Source: Ursus arctos | Taxonomy: Eukaryota; Chordata; Mammalia; Carnivora; Ursidae | Assembly: GCF_023065955.2 (NCBI RefSeq) | Contig: NW_026623008.1 | Span: 23,060,001 to 23,124,000, forward strand | Length of the DNA stretch: 64,000 nucleotides | Direction of reading: 5' to 3' | In this document: in pieces, positions 12,233 through 22,770 of the stretch | Layout: each line of letters starts with the position of its first letter | Numbering within the stretch: the stretch's first letter is position 1 | Notes under the pieces: generated by a model | Databases searched by the model: none | The model's input: only the letters and a program-made list of their open reading frames with translations | What the model was told of the DNA's origin: nothing | Position numbers and translations under genes: made by a program

Positions 12233-12312
12233 GAATTCACCCGAAGCCCAGGACACCATAGATCCCAGTCCCCTGCACTGTGCCTGAAGAAACAGGTCAT
12301 GACGGACGCCAA
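12233..12312 (+). other. Probable start-codon exon of the decarboxylase-like gene
   Basis: A CTTCCTGCAG acceptor precedes 12233 and a strong GTGAGT donor follows 12312. The ATG at 12299 gives M-T-D-A plus two bases. Those two bases complete a lysine codon with the first base of the exon at 12927, and the frame then runs open into the conserved region. The in-frame stop at 12907 lies in the intron and is removed by this splice. If the acceptor is used, a further untranslated exon lies upstream; I could not identify it. Transcription could also begin near here. Confidence 0.55.
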
Positions 12313-15300
12313 GTGAGTCCGGGTGTGGAGTGGGGACCAGGGGTGCTGTCCTAACTGCTGAAACAGACAGACAGACTTCGACTGCGGGCTGCCCTCACTT
12401 CCGTCTTGGGGGTGTGTGGCCAACAGTGGCTCCCGTGTCTGCTCTAGGGAGCTCAAGTGCCAGTCCTAGCCCAGCCACTGACCAGCTAGTGACCTTGGGC
12501 CAGTCTCCTCCCTTCTCCTCCTGTCCCTGTGTGTAAAGTGGGGGTGTCGGACTGGATCATGTCCTAGGCCCTAACTCTAAATCTCGTAATCTGAAGATCT
12601 TGAACTCCTCGCTTACCCTTTCTGTGCCTCTGCTTTCTCACTTGTGGGTGGGGACATGTGTGTGAAGGAGCCTAGAAAAGGACGCCAATCTTCTACTCCA
12701 TATGCACGGTGTGTCCATCTGCTCCGTCTCCCACCATGTCTCTGAAGCAGGCTGGACCAGGCCAGTGGCCCATCCTACAGATGGGAAAATTCACTAGGGC
12801 TCCATGGAGCTCTCTGGGTGAATGGGAGGGCCGAGGACTGACTGGCCCGGGGAACTCTGGCCCCTGGGGCTTGCAGGGAGCTGGGAGAAGGGAGCAGGCT
12901 AGATCCTGAGAGCAAAACCTTTCCAGGACACCAGGACCGTGCCTGCTGGAGGGATCTGTTGGAGTGTCGGGGATGAACGTCCCCCTTGGGAACCCGAAGG
13001 GGAGTCAAGGACCCCCTGGAAGCACATGGCCAGAGGAGCTCATCGCGCTGGGGCCTGGGGAATCCGCCTGGCAGGTGGTCCTGAAGAAGATCCAGGAGCT
13101 CTCTGATTCAGTATGGAGGGAGAAGGAGGGAGGGGTGAGGGTGGAAGGGAGTAGGGAGCAGAGAGGGCGAGTCTCAGTCCCTACTTTGGTGGACGAGAAA
13201 TAAGACTGTTTCGTGGTTCTATAGCTCCATTTACTAGGTCTTATTCCAAAGCTGGATTCTGCTGGGGGTCATGGAGTAGTTCCTCTGTCCCCTTCTCGTA
13301 CCTCCCATCCCCACGTGGAATTGTAATTGCCCAGCGCCGGTTTGTGTAGTTGAGGGTTGGAGCTGTCTTGCCCCTGCTTTGATCCACAAAGATCATTGTG
13401 GCCCTCACGTCTCGCTGCTCGAAGAGTTAGAAGATCTGGGGTCATAGCCTGTCTTTGCCACGTTCTCACTGTACGTCCTTGAGCCAGTGACTTCCCATGT
13501 CTGAGCCCTCGTTGCCCCGTCTGTAAGATGGCAGTAGCTCTAGTACTGAACACATAGAGTCATTGTGAAGGCTAAGTGAGGCACCCACCACGCAGCCTCC
13601 CCTCCCTCTTCCCCGGCCCTGGCAGGACCACCGAGACCCCTTCATGGTCGCCGACCTGGGCGTGCTGGCCAGCCGCCATCAGGCCTTCCGCCGCGCCCTG
13701 CCACGGGTCTCACCCTTCTACGCGGTGAAGTGCAACAGCAGCAACTGGGTGCTGCGCGTCCTGGCCACCCTGGGCACCGGCTTCGACTGCGCCAGCCAGG
13801 TGAGCCCGTGCCCGCTGCCGGGGGCCTCACTCGCGGGCCTGACACGTCCTGGGGGTAGCGGCCAGCCGCCGGGGATCTGGGAGTGGGGCCTGCGGCACCT
13901 GGGACAGTGGCCAACACAGGAAATACTCACTTGATTTTGAAGGAAGAAATGAATGAACTATGGGGAGGGGGGTCGACCTGCTGCTGGGCCGCGTGACGGG
14001 GGCAGGTGACGGGAGCCAGTGAGCCGAGGGGCACAGGCTTTGAGCACAGGCCCCGTTCCTGTCCCGGCACAGACATTTCACGCACACCCTAGGTTCTTCC
14101 TCTTTAGAATGGGGCCAACTCTGCTTTCCTGACGGTCGTCTAGAAGCCTAAGCGGCACAGACATGCCCAACGCCGTGCCAGGTGCAGAGGATGGGTTCGG
14201 TCAAGGGCGGCCCCTCACTTGTTTGTTGCTCGTGCCCCGGCTTTCTGGGCCCAGAGGGAGGCAGCCCCTGACTGTCCCCCGTGCCAGGTGGAGCTGGAAC
14301 AGGTGCTGGGCCTGGGCGTGGCCCCCTCACGCATCATCTACGCCAACCCCTGCAAGCCTGTCTCCCACATCCAGTACGCTGCCCGCCGGGGGGTGCGGCT
14401 CCTGACCTTCGACAGCGAGGAGGAGCTGACCAAGGTGGCCAAGCACCACCCCGAGGCCAGGTGAGATCGGCAGGGTGGTGCAGGCAGGTGGGGAGACAGG
14501 TGGGGCGAGGGACGGCAAGCCTGGGGCCTCTGCCGGAGGAGTTGGGCCTCTGCAACCATCTGCGCACCAGATGAGGTGACCCGGGAGAGGTTCAAGCACA
14601 GGAGGTCTAGGCCGATGCACTCACGCTGGAGTCAGGGAGGCCGATTCATGGGCACATGCTGTGTGGTCTTGGGAAGGTTATTTAACATCTCTGATCCTGT
14701 AACACAGAGGCCTACAGAAGGTGTATTTATAATTTTATCACTTTCCTGTTTTTTCTTGCTTGGTCAGAAGTCTCTAAGTGGTGAGTGTTTCCATTCCTTG
14801 GGACTCAGTCCAGAGGAACGAGGCAGGGGGCCTCTGGGAAGGTGGGAGAGATTGGGGGGTAGGCGGGGTGAAGTTTCCAGGCCTCGGAGCTCGCACGGCT
14901 AAGAACCGCTGGCATCTTTCGCACCCTTTCCCAGGCTGGTCCTCCGGCTGTGGACCCAGGACAGCGAGAGCTCATTCCCCCTGAGCGCCAAGTTCGGGGC
15001 CACCCTGGAGGTGTGTGAACACCTGCTCCAGTCTGCCAGGGCCCTGGGGTTGGCGGTGGTCGGAGCCAGGTGAGGGCGCTGGTTTTCCCTGCCCGGGAAG
15101 CAGGGGTCCTGGTGTGCACTGCCAATTCCCAGTCTTTGCCCTCTGGTCAGCCGTGGCCCCTCTGGGCCTTAAGATGCTCCGTTTGTCCTCAGCAAAGAAG
15201 CTGGGTGTTACCTGGGACTCGGGCAGGGCCAGAAGGCACCCGCCTTGGGTGAAAAATGTAAGGGGGTGCCAAAAAAACCTTAGTACTCTAGATAAATAAC

Positions 15301-18300
15301 ATCTTGATGCAATATCTAAAAAATCAACATCAATGTAAAAAATCCATGATGAGGAAAATATAAAAATTTTAAAGAAAAAGGATTGGAATTCCTGACTTTT
15401 CCTTTTGCCTTGGGGTCCAATCACTGTTACCAGTTTTGCCTTTATTTAAAATTTCTGTGTTTTACCCGTTGGGGAAAACATGCATCAATTTTGCTTCTTA
15501 AAAATATCACACTACTAAATGCTATTTACCTTGATGGCTCAGTATTTTGGCACCCCTTAAACTCTGCACCTGAGCTGAGGGCCTCCCTCGCCTCCCGCTA
15601 CCTGGCCCTGATTGGTTCCTCAGCCCGCCTGCTTGCGGGGGGTGGGGGAGGGAATTTGGGGTTCTCATCACACGGCCTCTAAGGAGGGGAAGGGGAGCCC
15701 TGCAATGGGGGCACTGGGAGGCGGCAGCTGAGAGAAGTGACTGCCCTATGACCGTGAGCACCCCAACTCAAGGCCGGTCACAGGCAGCGTGTGCGTCTCC
15801 CAGGACACCCACACATAAATCCAGGGCTGCGTATTTGTGCGGCCGCCTTCCTCACGTGTGTCCCGGTGTGTGTATCCACGCTGGTCCCCGCGTTTTACCC
15901 GCGTTGGCATTTCGGAGTGTCCCCCTTACTTTCCCGTGTGTGTTTCTCCACGTTGCACTTGACCTGCGTCCAGCTTCCACGTGGGCTCGAACTGCCAGAC
16001 GGCGCACTCTTTCACCCAGGCCCTCGCTGACTGCCGGCGCGTGTTCGAGATGGGCCGGGCCTCCGGGCACGACATGAGCCTCCTGGACATCGGAGGGGGC
16101 TTCCCGGGAGAGGAGGGCTTAAAGCCTAAGTTTGAGGAGGTCAGAGAGGAGGACGAGAGGGAGCCTGGGCTGGGGTCGGGGACAATGTGTGCGTGCGCTC
16201 CTATGTAGGGGGAGCTCTTGTCACCGAGTCGTGTGCATGCGTGTAGCTGGGATTTGTCTTTGTTGAGAGGTCTTTGTCTGACTCTATGCACGTGGCCCGT
16301 GTGCCCATGTGAGCCTGTGTGAGCGCAGACATGTTACTTGCTGTCCGTGCGTGACCTGCCGTCAGGTGGAAGTTCACTATGCCCCCGACCCAGGGAACAG
16401 CCCATCTTGGCTGACCATGTATTGATTTCCGGGGGTCCGAACTCAGACCCCTCCCGGTCCACAGCCTATACACTTGCTGTGTGTCCTTGGACAAGTGACT
16501 TCTCCTCTCTGGGCCGCAGTTTCTGTTTCCTCCCTAGCAAAGTGGGGATGGTAACACCTCCCCACGGTGCTATTATAGGAACGAAGGGGGATGGCGCAGG
16601 CAATGCCCCCCACGTAGGTCCTATTAGGGTCTGGGTCTGTCTCTGCAGATGGCGAGAGTGATCAATGCTGTGCTGGCCCAGGACTTCCCCGTGGGAAGCG
16701 GTGTGGAGATCATCGCGGAGCCGGGGCGCTTCTACGCCGCGTCCGCCTGCATGGCCGCTGTCAACATCATTGCCAAGAAGGCTGTGCTGCAGCCTGGTGG
16801 GTGGGCCAGCACTGGGCGGGGGGGGGGGGGGGGGGGGGCACCCTGCAGCCGTCTTCAGGCCCTGGGGAAGAGGACGGACAGAAGTTCTGGGCTCCACCCC
16901 CAGTGCCTAATTAGTGAGAGACAAGCTGTGAATCGGGTATGAGAATGAACCTGTCAGTATCACCATTCAGTCGTTCTCAAGCCGACTGGGAGGCAGAGAA
17001 CCCAGACCAAGTCCTTACCCTTGCTGAGCAGCCCAGGCATTTATATGGCATTTATGGAGGCAAAGTCACAGAACACCGCTCATGAGGCCACAGACACCAC
17101 TGTGCTGCCAACGGGCGTTTGAAATTCTTCCAGCAAGTGCTTTCTAGCAGGTGCAGATTATTATAACGAAAAATACACCGAGTCGATACAAATTCTTAGA
17201 ACAAATACAGGAAGGCAAGAGTGTCATTGCGGGGGCCTGCAGGTTAAGGGTGACATCTAGAGGGTGACAGGAAACCTTCTGACAATTGAGGTCGACCATC
17301 ATGGGAGAGTTTTTTGATTGCTATTTCTGCATCAGGGATGGGCTGGGGTGGCTGTTCTCACACAGTGAACTAACCAGAAACTCAATTTCATGACGAGATA
17401 GAGAGTACGAAAAGATCTCACCACTCTATTCTGTGGCTCCGTGATAACTGACGTATAAATATTTATAAATCCCGTTAATCTCCTCCCTTACCCTTGTGAC
17501 ACATGCTGGCCCACAGCTTTTAATCCCAAAGGCGCTTGTGTCAACGGATTTCATTTCCCCACAAAGTGTGTTGTTAGAGACTATTGTGATATGCAGCACA
17601 GGACGGTAGCCAGCGTTAACAGAAGTCCAGGTTAGAAGGATTTGGGGCTTATTATTTTTATTTCCAAATAATAAGAGCTGCTAATAATTAAGTCTCTATT
17701 CTGGGTGAAATACCTATTTTTGTCTCACTTCTCCTCAACAATCCTGGGGGGGTAGTTTTGGGTCGCTCCCACGTTACAGGTGGAAATACTGAAGCTCGGG
17801 GAGAGGAAGGGCTTTGTCCACACGGCACGGCTGGTTAGGGGTACGGCAGGGCCCCCGTCTGCCTGGCCTGAAATGCTGGTGTGCTCGCTGAGCTCTCAGC
17901 CTCTAGGATGTCATGGCGAAGTGGCTTAGGACACCTGGGGCTGGGGTCGCTGGAGACAGGATCAGTAATGGCAGCTGCGGGAGTGGGGAGGAGAAGGGGT
18001 GACTGACACCAGGGAGAAGATGGTGGGAAGAAGACCCGGGGCGGGGGGGAATACAATATTCAGAAAGATGCGAGCATCTAAGCAGTAGCTGGAATGCCTG
18101 TGTATAATCCCAAGTTTAGATTATGTGGATTAAGTGGTTGTGAAGAAACTGGCTCGGTAGTAGGTCACGTCTGAAGGATCTCGGGATCATAGGTGACCTC
18201 AGCTTCATAGGCACCAGGAGTGCGGTGGGGCAATGAGAAGGTCTCCGCACGCTTACTTCAGCAACGCGATTCGAGGCGGAGTATTTCGGTGGAGGGAGGG

Positions 18301-19954
18301 ATTTCCTACTCCACTCCGCGCACGTCAGAGTCTGGCGCTCGTTTTAAATGTGTCGAGGTCCGTTTGCACCAGGTAACATGCGGACATGGAAAGCACTGTC
18401 CCAAAGGGAGAAGTTTTTACTCACAATTCCCTAGAAACAGGGGGCCTGGAGTGCCTCGCGGGGCCGGTGGGGAAGCACCCAGCTGGGGCAGGAGCAGAAG
18501 GAGCGAGCAAAAAGCCAGGGTGGGAGACTCCAGTGTGGTTTTCGAGGGCAGGAAGGGGTGAGGCAGGTAAGCCTGCTGTCCAGAGGGGACAGCGGGAGCC
18601 CAGAGGACAGGCCCCAACCTGGCATGGGGTCAGGAAAGCTCCTGGAGCAGAGAGCAGGAGTTCTCCGGCGCTGGGCTGCGGATCGGGACCCCTCCCGAGG
18701 GTTCCACACTTGGGCGTGGAGGGTCAGTGCTGAGACTGGCCACGTGCACCTCACTGCCGCCCTCCCCCCGCTCCCAGGAGGCCACCGCAAGCTGCTGTAC
18801 TACCTCAATGAGGGTCACTACGGCATCTTCCGCATCTTCTCCAGGGAGCCTGTCCCCAAGATGCCCATTGTGGTGAAGGTAAGGGGGCCCCAGTGTGGCT
18901 CAGGGGTTCCTAGTCTCCGGGCCACGGCCTGCAGCCTCCAGTCCCGAGAGGCAGGGATCACCGTGGCAGGTGGGGAGGTGAAGGAGCTCAGACTGTCGAT
19001 GGCTTTGCAGATTGCCATGCCGCGTGCGTGTTCAGGGACAGGCACACGGGTGTCCGTGTGCACCTGCATAGGCACTTCTGGGGGGGGCTGCCGACGTACA
19101 CCGGCGCAGGTAGGGGGGCGTGTAGGTACGTGAGTCTGTGCAGGTGTGCATGCACATCTGCTCGGCTCTGTGTGTTTCCACGTGCATCTCTGCACGTACA
19201 GGTTGTTTCCAGAATCCGTACATGCTGGCGGTGCAGGGGACTTAGGAAGGAGAGATTCTCAAACTTGGCTCCACAGTGGGTCACCTGGGGAGCTTTAAGA
19301 GACCCTAATGCCCAGGCGATGCCCCAGACGGCTGAAACCAGAATCCCAAGTGGGCTGAAAGCCTGGCGTCAGTCCTGTGTGAAAACTCCCCAGGTGACTC
19401 CAGCGGCTGCCAACCATGAGGCCAGTATGTTGAGTGGCTATGGAATAAAATCTTCCCATTGTACAGGGACAACTGAGGTCCCATCTGGGCCCGCACTTGT
19501 GCATGGGCAGGGCGGGGCTGTGTCACTAGACTATAAACCCCGTGAGGACAGGGTTGAGAACAGTGCCTGGCACAGCGGACCACGCCTTCATGGGTCACGG
19601 TGGGTGGCTGATAAGTGTCCGAGTGGGTGCCTTCCCGCTGGGACCCTGTGGGCGTGCCCGGCTGGCCCGGGGAGGGGGCTGGGGGGACCCGCTGGGGCTC
19701 TTCCCTTTCTGAGTCTCTGCTCTTTGCTCCCTGTAGGAGCTCGGCTCAGAGCCGCCCCTCTTCCCCTGTACCCTCTATGGTCCCACATGTGATGCCTTTG
19801 ACAAGCTCTTGCCAGGGGAGGTGACGATGCCCGAGCTGGATGTGGGTGACTGGCTTGTCTTCCCCTCCATGGGCGCTTACACCACCACCATGAGCTCCAC
19901 CTTCAACGGCTTCCTGCCCGCCTCCGTCTGCTATGCCATGGACCCCAAGCTCAG
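12299..19954 (+). CDS. Gm853: Ornithine-decarboxylase paralogue, probable leucine decarboxylase (Gm853-like); 3' end unresolved
   Basis: Coding exons read at 12299-12312, 12927-13110, 13626-13799, 14288-14460, 14935-15069, 15974-16139, 16649-16796, 18778-18878 and 19737-19954. Every intron between them is GT-AG, and frames join without a stop to give 437 residues plus two bases. The fold is the PLP alanine-racemase-type barrel plus C-terminal sheet domain. Visible family residues: PFYAVK with the PLP lysine at about 101, FDCAS with Asp120, Arg186, FHVGS with His229, GGGFPG at 267-272, EPGR at 306-309, and GPTCD with the catalytic Cys383-Asp384. AZIN2 lacks this cysteine, which excludes it. 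Where ODC has Asp332, which contacts the distal amine of ornithine, this protein has Glu355 inside a rewritten segment (FRIFSRE). That and the TINAGL1 neighbour point to mouse Gm853, reported as a leucine decarboxylase. The N-terminus is about 32 residues longer than ODC. The start ATG at 12299 sits in a 14-base coding stub joined in frame to exon 2; ATG 12973 is an alternative. The substrate is inferred, not shown. Confidence 0.85.
12420..12570 (+). mobile_element. MIR fragment in intron 1 of the decarboxylase-like gene
   Basis: CCAGTCCTAGCCCAGCCACT, GTGACCTTGGGCCAGTCTCC and GTGTAAAGTGGGGGTG are in MIR order. Confidence 0.6.
13430..13600 (+). mobile_element. MIR fragment just upstream of decarboxylase exon 3
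   Basis: TGAGCCAGTGACTTCCCATG, CCCGTCTGTAAGATGG and CATTGTGAAGGCTAAGTGAG. It ends about 25 bases before the acceptor at 13625. Confidence 0.6.
14610..14710 (+). mobile_element. MIR fragment
   Basis: GCTGGAGTCAGGGAGGCC and GTGGTCTTGGGAAGGTTATT with AACATCTCTGATCCTG. Confidence 0.5.
15258..15560. mobile_element. Possible TTAA-flanked inverted-repeat DNA element in decarboxylase intron 5
   Basis: GGGGTGCCAAAA at 15263-15274 is the exact complement of TTTTGGCACCCC at 15545-15556. Outside, the right end is followed by TTAA and the left end is preceded by GTAA. The interior is AT-rich, unlike the GC-rich intron around it. TTAA target use would fit a piggyBac-like element; I cannot name it. Confidence 0.45.
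16455..16605 (+). mobile_element. MIR fragment ahead of decarboxylase exon 7
   Basis: GTGTGTCCTTGGACAAGTGA, CTCTGGGCCGCAGTTTC and AAAGTGGGGATGGTAACACC. Confidence 0.6.
16817..16838 (+). repeat. Poly-G run in intron 7 of the decarboxylase-like gene
   Basis: About 21 consecutive G bases, 20 bases after the exon 7 donor at 16797. Confidence 0.95.
17655..17870 (-). mobile_element. MIR fragment in intron 7 of the decarboxylase-like gene
   Basis: TAATAAGAGCTGCTAATAAT, TTACAGGTGGAAATACTGAA and GGCACGGCTGGTTAGG are in reversed MIR order. Confidence 0.55.
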
Positions 19955-20108
19955 GTGTCCGGAGGGGGAGAGGAGGGGCAGGGCACTGAGGGGATCTCAT
20001 CAGGATCTGAGTTTGGCACGGAGAATGTGGCTAAGCTCTGCAGTCCCAGGCCCAAAAAACACCCGGCTTCCCCCACCAGCCCCAGCAAAACCCAAAGTGT
20101 CTGACTGA
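19955..20108 (+). other. Alternative read-through 3' end of the decarboxylase-like gene
   Basis: The donor after 19954 (GTGTCC) is weak. If it is not used, the frame runs on to a TGA at 20106-20108, adding about 51 residues that do not resemble the ODC C-terminus. If it is used, in-frame acceptors are present at 20466 (eight more residues, then TAG at 20488) and at about 20844 (a tail of about 13 residues). None reproduces the long acidic degradation tail of ODC. cDNA would decide between them. Confidence 0.3.
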
Positions 20109-21887
20109 CCTTTGACACTGGCTTCTGCCTTTGGTGTTGACCCTGTTATAGCTGCTTCCCGGGTAAGCCCAAGGTAGCCCCTTGGGTGGCTCTGCCAGCT
20201 CTGAGGTGTGCACACCTTCGGGGGCAGAATCAGGCAGCCTTGTGGCCCCAGCTGACCCTCAGTCCCTTGGCCAGGCCCCCACTCTGCTCTGTCTGCAACC
20301 ACTCCCCAGTTTCCTTCTCAGATGTCCCTTCCCTACCAGCTTCAGGGTCCCTCACAGGCTCGGCCCCAGGGTCCCCTCTCTGCTCCACCTAGGGCTCAGC
20401 CCCCCCCCGCCCCCGGTGGGGAGGGAGTTCTAGAACCTTCCTTTACTGGCACATCCCTTCCACAGGAGCCTGCTGGGGGCAGCACCTTAGGTTGGGAGGT
20501 GGCCGTGGAGGTGCTCCCGACGTCTTGGTATGCCACGTGGGGAAAAGCGGGGTGGGGGGGACAAGGGGGAGGCCAAGGTTTGGGCATTGAGTGTTTGATG
20601 AGGCAACTTTCAATGTTCAAAACTGGTTTTCTCCCAGAGCGGGCCTGACTGAAGTCTAGGTTAGCCCCTCAGGCTGCCGCCCCCATCCTCCTTGCTCCTT
20701 ATGCCCCAGACCCTGGTCGGGGAGGGCTGAGAACCTTGTACCCCGACAGCAAGTGCCCCTCGAAGGCTATGTCCTGGATGTGAGGCGGCCTGCCCTGACC
20801 AGTACCTTCCTTCCGTTCAGTTAGTGACCCCTGTGCTGATGCAGGAAAGTCTGTGTGAGCTATGCCCCCCCCCCCCACTCGTGGTGAGAACACTGGCTCA
20901 GACCGGCCTGGAGTGACTCCAGGCTTCCCCACACACCGGCAGGGGTGTCAGTGCCTCAGTTTCCCCTCGGATATTAGTATCCCCCTCACAGGGTTGTGGA
21001 GAGGAGTAAGTCCAATAATGCAAATCCCTAGGCAGGGATTCCCCCTCAGTTCATGTCCAGGGCCCTGCCTCTGGCTGCTCCCGGTCCCAGGCCTGGCCCA
21101 CTCAGAGACCCCCCCCCACTGCCCCAGAGTCTGGGGTTTCTCAGGAAGCAGGCGTAGCCTCTGACCACACAGCTAATGGGCCAGCCCTGTGGGTGTGCAG
21201 ACCTGGCCTCGGTCTTGGAAGCCCCCAGACTGGGAGGTTGGATGGATAGGGTGTGAAAACAGCCAACTCCAAAATAGGGTGGGTGCTACTGTGTGTCTTC
21301 TAGACCTGCTGAAACTACAAAACAGTATGTGGGGAGCTCTGAGCTCAAAAAGAAAGCGAGTCCTACAGGGAAGGAGGTCGGCAGAGGCGAGGGCAGGGAG
21401 ACGTCAGGATGACTACCGCGTTCCTTTGGCATGTGCGGGCCCAGAGGCCGAAGCCGCCCACCTCCTGTGTCCTGTGTCCTTGTTAAGCGTCTTCTGAGGA
21501 GACGTTTGCTGACCCCCCACCTCCGTGATTGTCCTGTCTGTCCCCCAGATTCAGCCCCACCCATCTTGCTGCTGTCTCCTCAGCTCCGCTAACACCGGAG
21601 GAATCTCCCAGCATCCCCCGACTAAGGCGAATTATCCCCCAGATACGTGAGAAGGGACGGACTCCAGAGGCCACGCCAGGAAGCCAGAGGTCTCAGACAG
21701 CCTGCAGCCTGTTCCCAGTTCATCTCCTCCCACTGCCTGAACTCTGCCCTCCGAAGAGTCTGGAAGCACAAACCTAAGTGGGCTTTAGGGAAAGTAGAAA
21801 GTTTAATCAGATGCAAGACATGAGGGTGTGTGTTGTGTTTGTGTTTCGTCCTCTGATGCTGTAATTGTGGTTATCCCTCCCTTCTTC
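20109..21887. other. 3' flank of the decarboxylase-like gene
   Basis: Holds the candidate terminal acceptors near 20465 and 20843 and a C-run at 20866-20875. No AATAAA was found close to any candidate stop. Confidence 0.5.
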
Positions 21888-21970
21888 GATCCACCCACGG
21901 ATCCATTGATCCCTCCATCCCTCCATCCATCCACCCATCCCCCCATCCATCCACCCATCCACCATCTATC
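21888..21970. repeat. ATCC/CCAT tetranucleotide repeat
   Basis: Imperfect CCATCCATCCACCCATCC units over about 80 bases. Confidence 0.95.
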
Positions 21971-21984
21971 CGTTCCCTCAGCAG

Positions 21985-22770
21985 GAATCTGAGGGCTAGT
22001 GTGTGTCTGGAATGTTCTAGGCACAGTAACACACAACGAAAACCCAGGCTCTCGGAGCTTACCTTCCAGTTGGGAAAAGAGACAGCGTGAGCAAGCACAT
22101 AGCACGTATACAACAAAGTACCTGCTATGAGGAATGATAAAGCAGAGGCAGAGGGTAGTGAATAAAGGAAGATACGCTATTTTAGGCAGAAGGAGGCGGT
22201 AGCCAGTCCGAGGGGGAGCACGGGAGCAGAGACCTGAGGGCAGAGAGAGGCTGTGTGGTCACTGGGTCAGAGTCCCAGGCATAGCAAACCGCAAGTCCAA
22301 TGCCAGGGATGGAGACTGTTAACAACAACAACAAAGGCGGCCGGGTGAGCAGAGTGAGTGAGGGGCAGTGTCGGGAGAGGAGGCAGGGGGAGGGCTGGGG
22401 GGTGATTTGTCAGGCCTCATGGGAAGGCAGGGCTTCGACTTTCCTGGGCGCTGGAGGGAAAAGCCTGGAGGGTTTGAGCAGGTCCAGGCATTGGGAATCT
22501 GAGGGCCTCCTGCCAGTTTGGGGAAACGATGGGCGGTCAGGGTGTTGGTGGTGACAAGTGGCCAGTTCGGGACACGGTGGACAGGTTGTGTCAGGAGGAT
22601 CGGCTGAGGGGCGCGCTGGGGTACCTGGGGCAAGGAGAGGAGTCAAGGACAACCCCAGGGCTTTTGGCCAGAGCGGCTGGTACATGAACTGGGACGCTGG
22701 GGAGGAGAAGCAGGTTAGGAGGGCTGAAAATCCAGAACTCAGTGTTGACAAGTCAGGCTGGAGCGGTCTC
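21985..22770 (-). mobile_element. L2 fragment, antisense
   Basis: AATGTTCTAGGCACAGTAAC, GGAGCTTACCTTCCAGTTGG and AGTCAAGGACAACCCCAGG follow the order of an antisense L2 copy. Confidence 0.55.

Noticed and set aside
12299..19954. Calling the first gene AZIN2 or ODC1
   Set aside because: AZIN2 lacks the catalytic Cys that is present here, and ODC1 has a different specificity helix and antizyme element. Neither is the expected neighbour of TINAGL1.
21888..21970. CRISPR-like regularly spaced repeat
   Set aside because: Four-base ATCC units with no unique spacers, in a mammalian genome: a microsatellite.
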